Below, piece after piece: positions 1-8,199 of a stretch of DNA of 64,000 bases. Numbering within the stretch: the stretch's first letter is position 1; every line of letters begins with the position of its first letter. The position numbers were made by a program, and so were the translations under genes. This stretch comes from Heliomarina sp018223035 (GTDB lineage: Bacteria; Pseudomonadota; Alphaproteobacteria; Rhodobacterales; Rhodobacteraceae): contig JAAEZD010000003.1 of assembly GCA_018223035.1 (NCBI GenBank), positions 62,001-126,000 of the forward strand, read 5' to 3'. The notes below the pieces were generated by a model that did no database searches, was not told the DNA's origin, and saw only the letters and a list, made by a program, of their open reading frames with translations.

Positions 1-176
1 ACGATCTGACCTGCATAGGAAGGGTCAGTCATGATTTCCTGGTACCCGGTCATCGCCGTGTTAAAGCAAAGCTCGGCCACTGTCTGACCGATTGCTCCGA
101 AACCGACACCGTAAAAGATTGTCCCATCGGCAAGTGCGAGACATGCAGTAGGCTTCGCGGGGGCTGTGGCGACCAT
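1..176 (-). CDS. carA: Carbamoyl-phosphate synthase small subunit, N-terminal part
   Basis: Reading leftward from the ATG at 176, the first 58 codons match the start of CarA, the glutaminase subunit that supplies ammonia to carbamoyl-phosphate synthesis for arginine and pyrimidines. The recognisable stretch runs from a variable N-terminus into ADGTIFYG and then FNTAMTGYQEIMTDPSY, the conserved N-terminal core of the small subunit. The rest of the gene, including the amidotransferase domain, lies outside the window. It diverges from yqeY across about 180 bp. The family call is firm although the gene is incomplete. Confidence 0.93.
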   Translation of the reverse strand, partial: MVATAPAKPTACLALADGTIFYGVGFGAIGQTVAELCFNTAMTGYQEIMTDPSYAGQI

Positions 177-357
177 GATACGACTCCGATTTCGGCAAAT
201 TCATGGAGTACTATGAGGCGGCGCAGCCTTGGTCAACCCGCAGTCGCCGTGCCGGGTTAAAGTTAAGGAAAAAGTTACGTCGCGAAAGCGATATTGTCAG
301 AACTACACGCTTTTAGTAAAGTGAGAGACTTCATGATCCATGGGGATGGGACAAAAG

Positions 358-825
358 ATGGACTTGCGGTCTAGGGTGAATGATGCCCTGAAACAGGCAA
401 TGCGGGACAAGGCAGCGACCCGGCTTTCTACGCTCCGACTCATTAACGCGGCGATCAAAGATCAAGACATTGCCGCGCGGAGCGATGACAGCGAAGCTAA
501 TGGGGTCGGCGACGCGGAAGTGCTTTCAATCCTTGGAAAGATGATGAAGCAACGCCATGAAAGCGCGATTGCTTACGAGGAAGGCGGCCGCCTCGATCTG
601 TCCGACCGTGAACTGGCAGAGATGAAGGTTATCGAAGAATTCCTGCCACCGCAGCTTGACGAAGGTCAGATGACCCAGGCCGTGGATAAGGCCATTGATA
701 GCACCGGAGCCGAAAGCATCCGGGACATGGGTAAGGTCATGGCGGAATTGAAATCCCGCTACACGGGTCAGATGGATTTCGGAAAAGTAGGTCCGTTGGT
801 AAAGGACCGGCTGTGCTCGGGGTGA
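358..825 (+). CDS. GatB/YqeY domain protein
   Basis: This small cytosolic protein of about 155 residues carries a GatB/YqeY domain, the tRNA-binding tail module also found in GatB amidotransferase subunits. Free-standing YqeY proteins have no settled function. The sequence starts MDLRSRVNDALKQAMRDKA and contains the typical LSTLRLINAAIKD and EEFLPPQL segments and a C-terminal MGKVMAELK. In-frame ATGs exist at 340 and 346, but family members normally begin at the MDLR/MTLR position, and a GGGATGGGA purine stretch precedes 358, so 358 was chosen. It is divergent from carA. Confidence 0.9.
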   Translation: MDLRSRVNDALKQAMRDKAATRLSTLRLINAAIKDQDIAARSDDSEANGVGDAEVLSILGKMMKQRHESAIAYEEGGRLDLSDRELAEMKVIEEFLPPQLDEGQMTQAVDKAIDSTGAESIRDMGKVMAELKSRYTGQMDFGKVGPLVKDRLCSG

Positions 826-851
826 GATAAACCCAAACAAGCGCTATATAT

Positions 852-1337
852 CTAGGTTCTGCTTGGCAGGATCCGGCATAAGTCATCGAAAAGCGCCCGA
901 CGTTCGTCTTCGGACAGAAACGCACCGATTTCCACTTCCCGGCCCGCTCCCTTTAGCGTCACGTAGTAGGGGACTGGGCCGTCGTTTCCATGCATCTGCG
1001 GGCGGGCCCAGTACCGGTTGCATTCCCACTGTTTAACGTCCTTTTTGGGCGTGTGTCTTTCGAGGCGTACCAAGTCATCTGTGAGCGTCAGGATTTCCAG
1101 AATCCGCGCGTTCTTTCGGTTCTTGCCGATCGCGAACCATATTCCGAAAACGGCTGCCGCAAGGAATGGAAGCAATAGCCACAGCAGTACGCTTCCTAAC
1201 AATGCTAGAAGCGGCAAAAGAAGCATCCCGCAGGTCGCGCCGATGAATATGACGAACCCCCTTGGCTGCAGGCTTTGATGCGGCCAAAGCTTGAGGGTCC
1301 GGACGGGTTCTTCCTGACTTTCCCATTGGTATGGCAT
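852..1337 (-). CDS. DUF2244 integral membrane protein
   Basis: This 161-residue protein resembles DUF2244, a family of unknown function. A short N-terminal segment rich in Trp, Pro and His is followed by a long hydrophobic hairpin (about residues 28-68, probably two membrane segments). A soluble C-terminal half contains LERHTPKKDVKQWECNRYW and ends in GAFLSEDERRALFDDL. It lies downstream of ctaD on the same strand, separated by a strong terminator, and this neighbourhood is common in Rhodobacteraceae. A link to oxidase assembly is suggested only by position. Nothing in it looks catalytic. Confidence 0.8.
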   Translation of the reverse strand: MPYQWESQEEPVRTLKLWPHQSLQPRGFVIFIGATCGMLLLPLLALLGSVLLWLLLPFLAAAVFGIWFAIGKNRKNARILEILTLTDDLVRLERHTPKKDVKQWECNRYWARPQMHGNDGPVPYYVTLKGAGREVEIGAFLSEDERRALFDDLCRILPSRT

Positions 1338-1416
1338 CGAGAGCGCCTTGTCTGAATGGATAGGGCCAGTTTAGCTCTCTTGGCCGATAAAACCTGAACT
1401 TTCGATGGCCGAATAC

Positions 1417-1446
1417 GAAAAGAGCCCCGGCAAATGCCGGGGCTCC
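1417..1446 (-). terminator. Rho-independent terminator of ctaD
   Basis: A perfect 10-bp stem (GAGCCCCGGC at 1422-1431 pairing with 1436-1445) encloses a 4-nt loop. On the minus strand it is followed by a short T run. It lies about 25 bp past the ctaD stop codon. Confidence 0.85.
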
Positions 1447-1470
1447 TTATTTTCTATGCGTCCCCAGCGC

Positions 1471-3144
1471 TTAGTGCGCGTGATGCTTGTCCCAGTCTTC
1501 CTGCTTCGGAAGAATCTCGAACGTATGCTCGGGCGGCGGGCTCGGCAGAGTCCATTCCAGCGTATCCGCATATTCGTTCCACGGGTTGGCTTCGGTCACC
1601 TTGGCGCCTGCGCGCAGGCTGTAGATGATGACGCCGAAGAAAAAGAGGAACGACGCGAAGGACAGGAAGGCACCCCAGCTCGACCAAGCGTTCCAGTAGG
1701 CAAACGCCTCGGGATAGTCGATATAGCGGCGTGGCATGCCCTGACGGCCAAGGAAGTGCTGCGGGAAAAAAGTCAGGTTGGCACCGATGAACATCGTCCA
1801 GAAGTGTACCTTACCTGCCCATTCCGGGTACATGCGTCCGGTCATCTTTGGGAAGTAGAAGTAGATACCCGCAAAGATCGCGAACACGGCACCAAGGCTC
1901 ATGACGTAGTGGAAGTGCGCCACGACATAGTAGGTGTCGTGATAATAACGGTCGACAGCAGCCTGGCTGAGCACGATCCCGGTTACACCGCCAACGGTGA
2001 AGAGGAACAGGAAGCCAAACGCCCAGAGCATTGGAGTCTTGAACTCGATGGAACCGCCCCACATGGTGGCAATCCAGCTGAACACCTTGACCCCTGTTGG
2101 CACCGCAATGACCATCGTCGCAAGCATGAAATAGGCCTGCTGGTGAAGCGACATACCGACAGTGTACATGTGGTGCGCCCAGACAACGAAACCCAGCGCG
2201 CCGATCGCGATCAGAGCCCAGACCATCGGCAGGTAACCGAACACCGGCTTCCGGCTGAACGTTGCGATCACGTGGCTGATGATACCAAATCCGGGAAGGA
2301 TGATGATGTACACCTCGGGGTGACCGAAGAACCAGAGAATGTGCTGGTACAGAATCGGGTCACCGCCACCGGCCGGATCGAAGAAGGTGAAGCCAAAGTT
2401 ACGATCCATCAGCAGCATGGTGATCGCGCCCGCCAGAACCGGCAGCGACAGAAGGATCAGCCAAGCCGTGACAAAGATCGACCAGGCGAACAGCGGCACC
2501 TTGAACAGGGTCATGCCTGGGGCACGCATGTTCAGGAAGGTGGTGATGATGTTGATCGCACCAAGGATCGACGACGCACCGGAAAGGTGAACCGCGAAGA
2601 TGGCGAAGTCCATCGCCATACCGCCTTCACGGACAGAGAGCGGGGGATAAAGCACCCAGCCCACGCCAGCACCAAGCTGATCGTTGCCACCCGGCGACAG
2701 AACCGAACAGACCGCAAGGCTTGTACCGGCAACATACATCCAGAAGGAGAGATTGTTCATCCGCGGGAATGCCATGTCCGGCGCGCCGATTTGCAGCGGC
2801 ATGAAGTAATTGCCGAATCCGCCGAAGAGCGCAGGAATCACCACGAAGAACATCATCAGGATGCCGTGGCCCGTAATCAGAACGTTCCAGAGGTGACCGT
2901 TCGGCGTACATTCGCGCGCCGCATCACTGAACAGACGTGCGCCTTCGAGACACATGTGCTGAACGCCGGGCTCCAAAAGCTCGAGCCGCATGAAAACGGT
3001 AAAGCCTACTGAAATGAAACCAACAATTGCGGCCACTATGAGGTAGAGTACCCCGATGTCCTTGTGGTTTGTGGACATGAACCAGCGCGTGAAAAACCCG
3101 CGTGTGTCCTCGTGTTCGTGGCCGTGAATGGCTGCGTCTGCCAT
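1471..3144 (-). CDS. ctaD: Cytochrome c oxidase (aa3) subunit I
   Basis: This is the catalytic subunit of the proton-pumping aa3 terminal oxidase in the cytoplasmic membrane, 557 residues with twelve expected membrane helices. All metal ligands are visible. His93 (in TGHGI) and His412 would bind heme a. His410 (in AHFH) would bind heme a3. His275 (in GHPEVY, with the cross-linking Tyr279) and His324/His325 would bind CuB. The N-terminus has the usual STNHKDIGVLY. The start at 3144 is preceded by a strong AGGAGGT ribosome site. Subunits II and III are not in the window, so the gene stands alone, as it commonly does in Rhodobacter and Paracoccus. A terminator follows. Confidence 0.98.
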   Translation of the reverse strand: MADAAIHGHEHEDTRGFFTRWFMSTNHKDIGVLYLIVAAIVGFISVGFTVFMRLELLEPGVQHMCLEGARLFSDAARECTPNGHLWNVLITGHGILMMFFVVIPALFGGFGNYFMPLQIGAPDMAFPRMNNLSFWMYVAGTSLAVCSVLSPGGNDQLGAGVGWVLYPPLSVREGGMAMDFAIFAVHLSGASSILGAINIITTFLNMRAPGMTLFKVPLFAWSIFVTAWLILLSLPVLAGAITMLLMDRNFGFTFFDPAGGGDPILYQHILWFFGHPEVYIIILPGFGIISHVIATFSRKPVFGYLPMVWALIAIGALGFVVWAHHMYTVGMSLHQQAYFMLATMVIAVPTGVKVFSWIATMWGGSIEFKTPMLWAFGFLFLFTVGGVTGIVLSQAAVDRYYHDTYYVVAHFHYVMSLGAVFAIFAGIYFYFPKMTGRMYPEWAGKVHFWTMFIGANLTFFPQHFLGRQGMPRRYIDYPEAFAYWNAWSSWGAFLSFASFLFFFGVIIYSLRAGAKVTEANPWNEYADTLEWTLPSPPPEHTFEILPKQEDWDKHHAH

Positions 3145-3367
3145 CGGGCACCTCCTGGTTAGCTATGGGCTATGGGCGCGCAGCCCTGTTGCGGCCGCTT
3201 GCATATTCATGCAGGTTTTAGAATGACCTGACTGGTGCTTCAATGGCGTAAATCGTCCCAGAGTAAGATATATTGACGCGCCCCCTTGATGGGTTTTGCC
3301 GCTTGACCCGCTCGTCACGACCAATAGAAACAGATTGAAACACGTGATTTCTTGCAGGGAAAACGAG

Positions 3368-3787
3368 ATGGCCGAGTATCAGGACGACAATATCTTTGCA
3401 AAAATCCTGCGGGACGAGCTGCCGGCGACACGCGTTTTCGAAGATGACGACACGCTTGTTTTCATGGATATCATGCCAAGGGCCGATGGTCATTGTCTTG
3501 TCATACCAAAGACCCCCTGCCGGAATGTTCTCGACGCCAGCCCTGAACAACTGGCCAGCGTTATGAACACCGTTCAAAAAGTCAGCAAGGCCGTGATGAA
3601 GGGATTGGATGCCGAAGGCGTGACCATTCAGCAGTTCAATGAGGCGCCCGGCGGACAGGAAGTATTTCATCTCCACTTTCATATCCTGCCCCGCCGTCAG
3701 GGCGACGTACTGCGTCCTCCGGGCCAGATGGGAGATCTGGATCAGATTGCGGCGGTTGCAGACAAGATCCGCAAGGCTCTGGACTAG
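3368..3787 (+). CDS. HIT family nucleotide hydrolase/transferase
   Basis: This 139-residue protein of the histidine-triad superfamily probably hydrolyses nucleoside phosphoramidates or AMP-linked nucleotides. The active-site motif HLHFHI places the triad at His101, His103 and His105. Upstream are the typical VFMDIMPRADGHCLVIPK strand-helix and the GGQEVFH lead-in. The ATG at 3368 was chosen because homologues begin MAEY/MSYD just before DNIFAKI; a GGGAAAACGAG purine stretch precedes it. Its stop codon shares the CTAG tetramer with the stop of the convergent merR-type gene. Confidence 0.93.
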   Translation: MAEYQDDNIFAKILRDELPATRVFEDDDTLVFMDIMPRADGHCLVIPKTPCRNVLDASPEQLASVMNTVQKVSKAVMKGLDAEGVTIQQFNEAPGGQEVFHLHFHILPRRQGDVLRPPGQMGDLDQIAAVADKIRKALD

Positions 3788-4254
3788 CCCGTCTTTCTGG
3801 GCAGATTTCTTCCGACCGGGCAGCTCCTGTGCGCATGCTCGCACGAACCGTGATCCGAGAAGCCGTTTAGGACGGCACATTCCCCCGCATGCTCCGCTTC
3901 GAGATGAGGATGCGTGCACGCATTCGAAATCCGCTCAAGTTCCGCCTCCAGCTTCTGCAGCTCTTCAATACGCTCACGCAGAAGATCGCGCTGGCGCAAT
4001 GCGATTTCATGGGCCTTTGAAAGCGCCGGTCCACTCTGTTCCTGCAAGGAAATCAATTCAGATACATCTTCCAGCGGCAAACCCAGCTGACGGGTATGCC
4101 TGATGAACTTCAGCAGCTTCAGCGTATGTTCATCATAGCGCCGCTGGTTGCCGGATGAACGCTCGGGCTGCGGGAGAAGACCCCGATCTTCGTAATATCT
4201 GATCGTCGGAACCTTCACCCCTGTTCGGCGGGAAAGCTGGCCTATCGAAAACAT
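3784..4254 (-). CDS. MerR-family metal-responsive regulator
   Basis: This 156-residue MerR-type activator has an N-terminal winged helix (residues 1-70, IGQLSRRTGVKVPTIRYYE), a long dimerisation helix (about 80-110) and a Cys/His-rich tail with Cys113, Cys126, Cys138, Cys145 and several His. MerR proteins of the ZntR/CadR type twist an over-spaced promoter when metal binds. It is divergent from a cation diffusion facilitator, and the 70-bp gap holds a typical MerR operator, so it very likely controls that exporter. There is no Cys in the 75-80 region where several ZntR/CadR-type proteins have one, so the metal (Zn, Cd, Co or other) cannot be named. Confidence 0.88.
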   Translation of the reverse strand: MFSIGQLSRRTGVKVPTIRYYEDRGLLPQPERSSGNQRRYDEHTLKLLKFIRHTRQLGLPLEDVSELISLQEQSGPALSKAHEIALRQRDLLRERIEELQKLEAELERISNACTHPHLEAEHAGECAVLNGFSDHGSCEHAHRSCPVGRNLPRKTG

Positions 4255-4266
4255 TCAGATCACCTC

Positions 4267-4297
4267 TTGAACCTCTAGTTACTAGAGCAATTACCTT
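4267..4297 (+). promoter_or_regulatory. MerR-type promoter/operator for the CDF exporter
   Basis: A -35 element TTGAAC (4267-4272) is followed by the inverted repeat CTCTAG-TTA-CTAGAG (4273-4287) and a -10-like TACCTT (4292-4297). The spacer is 19 bp, longer than normal, which is the hallmark of MerR-activated promoters. It lies in the divergent gap and points toward the transporter gene. Confidence 0.8.
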
Positions 4298-4324
4298 GAG
4301 CCTGCACAAGTACCAGGACCCGAA

Positions 4325-5245
4325 ATGCCACACGATCATTCTGACCATCACCACCACCACATCGATCCCGATGCGGGCGACGCCAAGGTCGCTTGGGCCA
4401 TCGCGGTGAATATGCTTCTGACGCTCGCTCAGGTAGTCGGCGGGATACTTTCCGGCTCCCTCGCGCTGATCGCAGACGCGTTGCACAACTTCTCGGATGC
4501 GATCTCGCTCATCATCGCATTCGTGGCCCGCAAGATTGCGCGCCGTCCGGCAGACACGAATATGAGCTTTGGCTACGGACGCGCCGAAGTCGTGGCCGCT
4601 CTCATCAATTATACAACGCTTGTCGTTATCGCGCTTTACCTCGGGTACGAGGGGGTCATGCGTGCGTTGGACCCGCAGCCTATAGCTGGTTGGATGGTCG
4701 TGTCGATTGCGTCCATTGCACTTGTCATCGATCTGGTGACCGCTGCGCTAACTTACAGGTTGTCAAAGGAAAGCATGAACATCAGAGCGGCTTTCCTCCA
4801 TAACCTTGCGGATGCTCTGGGCTCGGTCGCAGTCATCATCGCCGGTTTTGCTGTTATCGTGTTGGGCTGGGACTGGGTTGACCCCGTCGTAACGCTGATG
4901 ATCGCGGGATACATCCTATGGCATGTCTACGCGGAAATCGGTGGTGTCATCAGGGTGCTGATGCTGGGTAGCCCGCCCGGCATCCATACTGAAGAAGTCA
5001 TTGAAGCAATTTTGAAGACGCCCGGCGTCCAAGGTATCCATCACCTGCATCTCTGGCAGATGGAGGAGTCCGAAACCGCGCTTCAAGCCCATGTGCTCAT
5101 CGCCGAGTCCGATCTGATCAAGCAAACCCGGATCAAGCAGGACATCAAGCAACTCTTACTCGACACGTTTAGCATCAGCCATACGACTCTTGAGTTCGAA
5201 TACGGTGACCTGATCTGCGAGAATCCGAAACTCATCGGTCACTGA
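4325..5245 (+). CDS. Cation diffusion facilitator (Zn/Cd/Co-type efflux)
   Basis: This 306-residue inner-membrane antiporter of the CDF family exports divalent metal in exchange for protons. A His-rich N-terminus (HDHSDHHHHH, residues 3-12) precedes six predicted membrane helices. The metal-site motifs ADALHNFSD in TM2 and HNLADALGS in TM5 are both intact. The soluble C-terminal domain (about residues 210-300) has the usual IHHLHLWQMEE metal-binding face. It is the divergent partner of the MerR-family gene, which gives a self-contained metal-resistance pair. CzcD/ZitB-like is the closest general description. Confidence 0.93.
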   Translation: MPHDHSDHHHHHIDPDAGDAKVAWAIAVNMLLTLAQVVGGILSGSLALIADALHNFSDAISLIIAFVARKIARRPADTNMSFGYGRAEVVAALINYTTLVVIALYLGYEGVMRALDPQPIAGWMVVSIASIALVIDLVTAALTYRLSKESMNIRAAFLHNLADALGSVAVIIAGFAVIVLGWDWVDPVVTLMIAGYILWHVYAEIGGVIRVLMLGSPPGIHTEEVIEAILKTPGVQGIHHLHLWQMEESETALQAHVLIAESDLIKQTRIKQDIKQLLLDTFSISHTTLEFEYGDLICENPKLIGH

Positions 5246-5310
5246 GACACTTCGGAAGTTGACATCTCCATACTTTGACACAAGTTCTCAGTAATATAGA
5301 GAGCTAAAAA

Positions 5311-5332
5311 CCGCTCCGGTTACCCGGAGCGG
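5311..5332 (-). terminator. Terminator-like hairpin after the CDF gene
   Basis: A perfect 9-bp stem (CCGCTCCGG, 5311-5319, with 5324-5332) and a TTAC loop lie about 65 bp beyond the CDF stop. The only adjacent run is five A residues on the left, giving a U tract only for leftward transcription, and no leftward gene is upstream of it. It may still end CDF transcription, but the polarity is wrong for a canonical terminator. Confidence 0.35.
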
Positions 5333-5449
5333 TAGAAGGTATTGAAATGGGTACGGGCGGAAAAAATAGCCCTGAAATTGTCACTGAAATGATCGCCACT
5401 CACGAAAGGAACGATAAAATATTGTTAACCTGACGGCATATTTTTGCCA

Positions 5450-5465
5450 TGACCCAAATGGGTCA
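5450..5465. promoter_or_regulatory. Perfect inverted repeat upstream of the LuxR-hydrolase gene
   Basis: TGACCC-AAAT-GGGTCA is a perfect 6-4-6 palindrome about 70 bp before the proposed start of the LuxR-type gene. Size and position fit an operator, possibly for the regulator itself. No binding protein can be assigned from sequence alone. Confidence 0.45.
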
Positions 5466-5534
5466 AAAGCCGTATACCAAAGTTGTTTCGATCAAGTTTA
5501 AGCCGCAGCCCGCAACTCATAGGGATATTGCATC

Positions 5535-7286
5535 ATTCGGGACTCACCCAAAAGTTACCAACCAGAGGCCACGACGCGGGAACGAGTCGTCGCTGCGATC
5601 TATGAGTCTGTCATAAGGCCGGACTTTTATGATTCGTTCATGGATGCTTGGGGAGATCATATTCAGGCAGTGCTTGAGGGTCAGGAAGCACTCAAGGACG
5701 GCAGCGAACCACCGGGGACGATCGATCTTGACGTCGATCCAGAACTCGAAGCGCACTTCGCCCGCGCTTACAATATTCTCGAACAGCTTGGCCGGGTCGC
5801 GCCCCCCAAGGCTACCGTCAGTGATCAAGTTGCCGCGTCTCCAGTATTCTCCCTCCTTTTCGATTCAGAAGGCAAGACGGTGGCGGCGAGTCATGTTGCA
5901 CAGCAGCTGCTGGGCCGGGCCATTGATCTGGACGATATGCTCGCCGAGCTGACCCCTGTTTCCGTGGAACTTGTGCAACAACTTTTCGCTTCTGCGCGAC
6001 TGAAGCGCGCCGCTGTTCCTCCCGTTGTTCTATCGAGCGCATTGACACCGCGGCATCTCATGGCGCGTATCGTGCCCGTTCCGACCGAGCACGGTTCACC
6101 CACATTGCTTGTTGCAATCGAGGGCCTCGAATTTCAGTGGAGCGACTCGGCAGGCAATATGCTCGTCAGTTCCTTTGGCCTATCCCGGGCAGAAGTGGAA
6201 CTTGTCAGAAATCTCTTGGGCGGCAACAACCTTAAGCAGATCGCCGAACAAACCGGCAGGTCTGAACACACGGTTCGCAATCAAGCCAAATCCGTCCTTT
6301 CAAAGACCGGGGCTCCCAGTCAGGTGGATCTCATTCGCCTTGTCGTCTTCCTGATCAATACGAACGACGCTCAGGGAAAGAACAAAAGCAGCAACATTGA
6401 TCTGCCCTTCGAACTCCTGCAGATGGAATCCACCGGCATGACGATGCAGCTCTTCCGGATCGGAAGCAGCTCTGCTCGCCCGGTGATCTTCTTTCACGGC
6501 ATGATAGACGGACCGGCCCCGCTCAAACGGCATGCGGCGGAATTCATCGACCGGAACTTCCAGGTTCTAATGCCGGTGCGCGCGGGTTTCGGAAAATCGA
6601 CGCCCGTCGATCGTATCGATCAGGCCGTCGATATCGCCTACCTTCATACCAAGGAACTTATCGAAAGGTTCGAACTGGACCGGCCCGTCGTTATTAGCCA
6701 CCTGGGTGGCAGTCTATATGCACATACTGTTGCCACTCGGCTGGGCGACCTCGTTGCCGGCACGCTAAGCGTTTCCGGCAATGCTCCCATCACTCGTCTG
6801 AGCCAGTTCCGCAGCATGCCACCAAGGCAGCGCGTCGTCGCCTACACCGCGCGTTTTGCTCCCGCACTACTGCCGACAGTCCTGCGTGCGGGTATTGCGC
6901 AGATCGACGGGAAAGAGGTGACAGAGTTCATGAACTCCCTTTTTGCTCCCGGCACATGGGACAATGGTATTATTCAAAAATACCAACTTGCCGACCTGCT
7001 GCAATCTGGCTTTAGGTTCACAGTTGAACAGGGACAGGCTGGTTTTGAAACCGACAGTTATTTTGTCGTTCGGGACTGGGGCGGCCAGCTCGGTAAAAAT
7101 AAGACCCGCAGCATCTTTCTGAATGGCGAAATCGACCCCGTAGTATCCGCACAAAGCGTGGTTGATACCATGAAAGGACGGGAAAACGTCGAGGTTCGTA
7201 TCGTTCCCGGCGCCGGGCAGCTCATGTTTTACGATCAGCCTAATCTTGTGCTCGACGTACTCGATGAGCTTTTCGACGGCCGCTGA
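5535..7286 (+). CDS. LuxR-type HTH regulator fused to a degenerate alpha/beta hydrolase
   Basis: This one-component regulator has an N-terminal alpha/PAS-like region, a LuxR/GerE helix-turn-helix (about residues 178-238 counted from the ATG at 5640, LSRAEVELVRNLLGG...EHTVRNQ) and a C-terminal alpha/beta-hydrolase fold (about 265-548). In the hydrolase half the nucleophile elbow reads SHLGG instead of G-x-S-x-G, and the usual catalytic His near the end is Gln (VPGAGQLMF). It is therefore probably a ligand-sensing rather than catalytic domain. The first in-frame ATG (5640) would remove a conserved-looking stretch (VVAAIYESVIRPDFYDSF). The frame is open to ATT 5535 or ATC 5532 after an AGGGAT site, so a non-ATG start is proposed. 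Confidence 0.75.
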   Translation: MRDSPKSYQPEATTRERVVAAIYESVIRPDFYDSFMDAWGDHIQAVLEGQEALKDGSEPPGTIDLDVDPELEAHFARAYNILEQLGRVAPPKATVSDQVAASPVFSLLFDSEGKTVAASHVAQQLLGRAIDLDDMLAELTPVSVELVQQLFASARLKRAAVPPVVLSSALTPRHLMARIVPVPTEHGSPTLLVAIEGLEFQWSDSAGNMLVSSFGLSRAEVELVRNLLGGNNLKQIAEQTGRSEHTVRNQAKSVLSKTGAPSQVDLIRLVVFLINTNDAQGKNKSSNIDLPFELLQMESTGMTMQLFRIGSSSARPVIFFHGMIDGPAPLKRHAAEFIDRNFQVLMPVRAGFGKSTPVDRIDQAVDIAYLHTKELIERFELDRPVVISHLGGSLYAHTVATRLGDLVAGTLSVSGNAPITRLSQFRSMPPRQRVVAYTARFAPALLPTVLRAGIAQIDGKEVTEFMNSLFAPGTWDNGIIQKYQLADLLQSGFRFTVEQGQAGFETDSYFVVRDWGGQLGKNKTRSIFLNGEIDPVVSAQSVVDTMKGRENVEVRIVPGAGQLMFYDQPNLVLDVLDELFDGR

Positions 7287-7301
7287 CTATTCAGCGTCGC
7301 G

Positions 7302-7964
7302 TCAAACCCCGGCGTCATAAGTTTCAAAAACGTCCTTGAAACTCCGCATAAGCGCAACATCGAGATCCTCTATCGTCACTGGCATACCCAGATCAACAAG
7401 ACTGGTAACCCCGTGCTCTGCGATTCCACAGGGCACGATCCCCGAGAAATGCGAAAGATCGGGGTCTACATTGATCGAGATGCCATGGAAACTGACCCAT
7501 TTCCTTAACCGTATCCCGATGGCCGCAATCTTGTCTTCCTGCACCGATCCGTCGAAACCCTTAGGCCTGTCGGGCCTTTCGACCCAGACGCCAACACGTC
7601 CTTCGCGGATATGCCCTGTGATATTGAACTCCTGAAGGGCCCGGATAACCCAGTCCTCGAGCTGCTGAACAAAGCGCCGCACATCCCGGCCGCGCCGTCC
7701 GACATCCAGCATCACGTAAATTACGCGCTGGCCGGGTCCGTGATATGTGTATTGCCCGCCGCGTCGCGTCGGAATCACAGGAAATCGGTCCGGCTCCTTG
7801 AGATCCTTCGGGTTCGCACTTGTTCCTGCTGTGTAGAGCGGCGGATGCTCAAGCAGCCAGATACACTCCCCAGCGGTCCCCGAGGCGATGGCACCCGCCC
7901 GCGCCTCCATAAAGTCCAGCGCATCCTGATAAGGGACAAGCTCTTCTGAGATGATCCATTCCAT
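7302..7964 (-). CDS. lipB: Octanoyl-[acyl carrier protein]:protein N-octanoyltransferase
   Basis: LipB moves octanoyl groups from acyl carrier protein onto lipoyl domains, the first step of lipoate assembly. The 220-residue sequence has the substrate-binding RRGGQYTYHGPGQ (about residues 68-79), the conserved Lys145 in EDKIAAIGIR and the catalytic Cys179 in GIVPCGI. Length and motif order match the alphaproteobacterial form. It is convergent with the LuxR-hydrolase gene, with only 15 bp between stop codons. The roughly 235 bp upstream of its start (7965-8199) show no recognisable gene and presumably hold its promoter. Confidence 0.96.
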   Translation of the reverse strand: MEWIISEELVPYQDALDFMEARAGAIASGTAGECIWLLEHPPLYTAGTSANPKDLKEPDRFPVIPTRRGGQYTYHGPGQRVIYVMLDVGRRGRDVRRFVQQLEDWVIRALQEFNITGHIREGRVGVWVERPDRPKGFDGSVQEDKIAAIGIRLRKWVSFHGISINVDPDLSHFSGIVPCGIAEHGVTSLVDLGMPVTIEDLDVALMRSFKDVFETYDAGV

Positions 7965-8199
7965 CGCTAGAATGTATACCGAGGGAATGATCGCGAAAAG
8001 AGCAGTTCGCCTTTCGAGAACGATCTCACGCGCTGGAAAAAATCATGGTCACAAAGTGCAGCATGAGCTGCGCATACTTGCTCAATCAGGGTCTAATAAT
8101 CAAAAAAGTGATCCACGTAGTCTCCGCTCAGACCAAACTTCATAGTGCTATCGACACACGTTGATCTTGGAAAAGACTTTTACACAGCAAATCGTCTGT

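Noticed and set aside
1405..3012. A 535-codon open frame on the plus strand opposite ctaD
   Set aside because: It is rich in His, Arg and Glu with no domain pattern and mirrors the codon structure of ctaD, whose metal ligands are all intact. It is an antisense shadow.
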